Assembly: GCA_900769705.1 (NCBI GenBank)
Contig: CAAGHP010000010.1
Span: forward strand, 1-13,212
Direction: 5' to 3'
DNA from: Alphaproteobacteria bacterium
Lineage (GTDB): Bacteria > Pseudomonadota > Alphaproteobacteria > RF32 > CAG-239
Length of the DNA: 13,212 bases
This document shows positions 12,067 through 13,212 of this stretch, one piece after another; the stretch's first letter is position 1, and each line of letters opens with the position of its first letter. The position numbers and the translations under genes are program-made. The notes below the pieces were generated by a model. That model saw only the letters and a program-made list of their open reading frames with translations, was not told the origin of the DNA and searched no databases.

Positions 12067-13212
12067 TTATTTAGTAAAACTGTACGAGCAATTGAAGTTA
12101 CCATTTCCATCGCCACTTATTGATGCTGTACCAACAACACCTTGACTTGCGCCATAGAATTTACAAGTAGATACATTTACAGCTTGTGTTGGTGAATTGT
12201 AACTACTATTTCCAATACCTCCTTCAAATACCTCAGAGCCGGAAGAACTGAATACTTTAAAGGAAACAATTCTGCTTTGACAACTTGGTATATATGAAGT
12301 GCAACGCATGTATCCTTGGTTAAAGAAGTTACATGATACTGTTGCTGTTAAAGTACCGGTGCAAGTATCTGAGCTTCCAGAGCCAGCAGGTTTTTTAGGT
12401 TCACATCTCCAACATTGTAAACTGCTTATAGGTTTTACTGATATTAGTCTACCACACTTATTCATCCATTCATTATAATTAGATTGTGTAATAGTTATTA
12501 AAGCATAATCACTACATGTTTTTGGTGAACAAATATAGCATAAATTTCCCCAGTCATCAGAAACTGTCGTTGATACTCGTTTATAGCCATTTTGGCAGGT
12601 ATCATCCTTTTTAGTGGATATCTTCTTAGTAATCAAATTAGTGATATTCTGATTATCCAAATCGTCTTGAGCCAGTTTATTCAAACAACTCTTACCATAA
12701 GAACATCTATAACATTTGTCTGCTCTATTACATATGTCGGCTTCTTTTGTTGTAATATAAGAGTATCCTGCTTTAGCTGCACAAGTATTGGAGAAAGATG
12801 CCCCATCTTTACAGGTACATGTTTTGCATATATAGCAACCGTCAGTATCTTTATCTGGAACACCATTACCTTGAGCGCAAGTCATAGCCCATGGGCCAAG
12901 ACTTGTATGCTTTCCATTGTCTTCACAGGTTTCTGGTTTGCTGCACTTGCCGTTGCTGTAGGTGTAGCCGGATTTGCAGCGGTATTTTGTGCCTTGGTCG
13001 CAGCCGAGGTCGCAAGATTCGGAATTTGCATAGTCGGATAATGTTGTATATGTATATTCGCTGCATGGATTCAGCTTGCATTCTTCACATTTTCCGCAAA
13101 CATCATTGCCGGCATAAATTGATGAAGAAGCATAGGTTACATTATAACCTTCTTTATCCGCACAATTTGCCGCCGTTTTGCCTTTTTCATAACCATCAGG
13201 GCAAGTTTTTGC
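12067..13212 (-). CDS. Large Cys-rich repeat protein, C-terminal part (enters from right edge)
   Basis: Open without interruption from the right edge (13212) to TAA at 12067-12069: 381 residues with 34 cysteines by my count. An ATG at 12885 exists but lies mid-domain; the frame upstream of it is coding (AKTCPDGYEKGKTAANCADKEGY...) and continues beyond the window. Order: Cys-rich units, the anchor (SEYTYTTLSDYANSESC...YSNGKC, 13061-12944), more Cys-rich units with CYIC and CYRC pairs (to about 12350), then a beta-rich tail with fewer cysteines ending NFNCSYSFTK. This appears to be the full-length, expressed member, probably a secreted or surface protein held together by disulfides. Its role is unknown; adhesin-like is a guess. 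Confidence 0.8.
   Translation of the reverse strand, partial: AKTCPDGYEKGKTAANCADKEGYNVTYASSSIYAGNDVCGKCEECKLNPCSEYTYTTLSDYANSESCDLGCDQGTKYRCKSGYTYSNGKCSKPETCEDNGKHTSLGPWAMTCAQGNGVPDKDTDGCYICKTCTCKDGASFSNTCAAKAGYSYITTKEADICNRADKCYRCSYGKSCLNKLAQDDLDNQNITNLITKKISTKKDDTCQNGYKRVSTTVSDDWGNLCYICSPKTCSDYALITITQSNYNEWMNKCGRLISVKPISSLQCWRCEPKKPAGSGSSDTCTGTLTATVSCNFFNQGYMRCTSYIPSCQSRIVSFKVFSSSGSEVFEGGIGNSSYNSPTQAVNVSTCKFYGASQGVVGTASISGDGNGNFNCSYSFTK
12944..13065 (-). repeat. Anchor repeat, copy 3 (inside the long gene)
   Basis: Reverse complement of the anchors at 9261 and 11217. Only here is the anchor preceded by in-frame coding sequence (KLNPC-SEYTYTTL). Similarity to copy 2 stops right after GGCAAGTG. 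Past it, a weak echo of copy 1 remains at protein level (KCSKPETC here, KCVQPETC there). Confidence 0.93.

Noticed and set aside
12592..13041. 149-residue hydrophobic plus-strand frame opposite the long Cys-rich gene
   Set aside because: Antisense shadow: Cys- and Tyr-rich coding read backwards gives Ala/Val/Ile-rich sequence; no ribosome binding site.
9239..13212. Diversity-generating retroelement
   Set aside because: No reverse transcriptase and no template/variable repeat pair with adenine-specific substitutions; differences among anchors are too few.

Overview
The window is AT-rich bacterial DNA, most likely from an alphaproteobacterium. A ChpT-type histidine phosphotransferase (the relay protein of the alphaproteobacterial CtrA pathway), a folate-dependent TrmFO, two squalene/phytoene-synthase-like genes and dense small palindromic repeats all point that way. 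The cysteine-rich secreted proteins at both ends would suit an uncultured gut or host-associated lineage. This placement is inference; there is no rRNA in the window.

Left edge (1-810): the N-terminus of a secreted Cys-rich protein runs off the left end on the minus strand. Behind it lies about 580 bp of nested palindromic repeats: an outer inverted pair, an inner palindromic element, and two A8/T8 palindromes in mutually inverted orientation. No credible gene lies in 400-810.

Conserved block (811-9143): chpT and an upstream gene for an unknown exported protein form a minus-strand operon. Its promoter region carries an exact TTAA-N7-TTAA (CtrA-type) box. Divergent from it are trmFO and two overlapping or abutting genes related to HpnC and HpnD that have lost key aspartates. 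Next come a cytoplasmic 5'-nucleotidase-family metallophosphatase (minus), a small lipoprotein (plus), a membrane protein with a SHOCT tail (minus), and a two-gene unit (unknown helical protein plus a CPHC thioredoxin-fold lipoprotein) closed by a strong terminator. Both convergent gene pairs overlap by four bases at their stop codons.

Variable block (9239-13212): this is the most unusual part. A large Cys-rich gene enters from the right edge on the minus strand. About 118-121 bp of it (the anchor, 12944-13065) recurs almost base-for-base at 9261-9381 and 11217-11337, in the opposite orientation. At those two places the anchor is followed by a different long open tail, but there is no start codon, ribosome binding site or signal peptide. 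Tails 1 and 3 end in a shared 3' flank (AAGGAGGTATATAAA followed by a GC-rich hairpin), and tails 2 and 3 converge on one bidirectional terminator. The layout resembles a shufflon or silent-cassette locus: recombination between inverted anchors would swap the C-terminal tail of the expressed protein. A RelE/ParE-HigB-type toxin and XRE antitoxin pair, with a near-consensus promoter and a palindromic operator, sits between cassettes 1 and 2. No recombinase is visible in the window, so the mechanism is a hypothesis.
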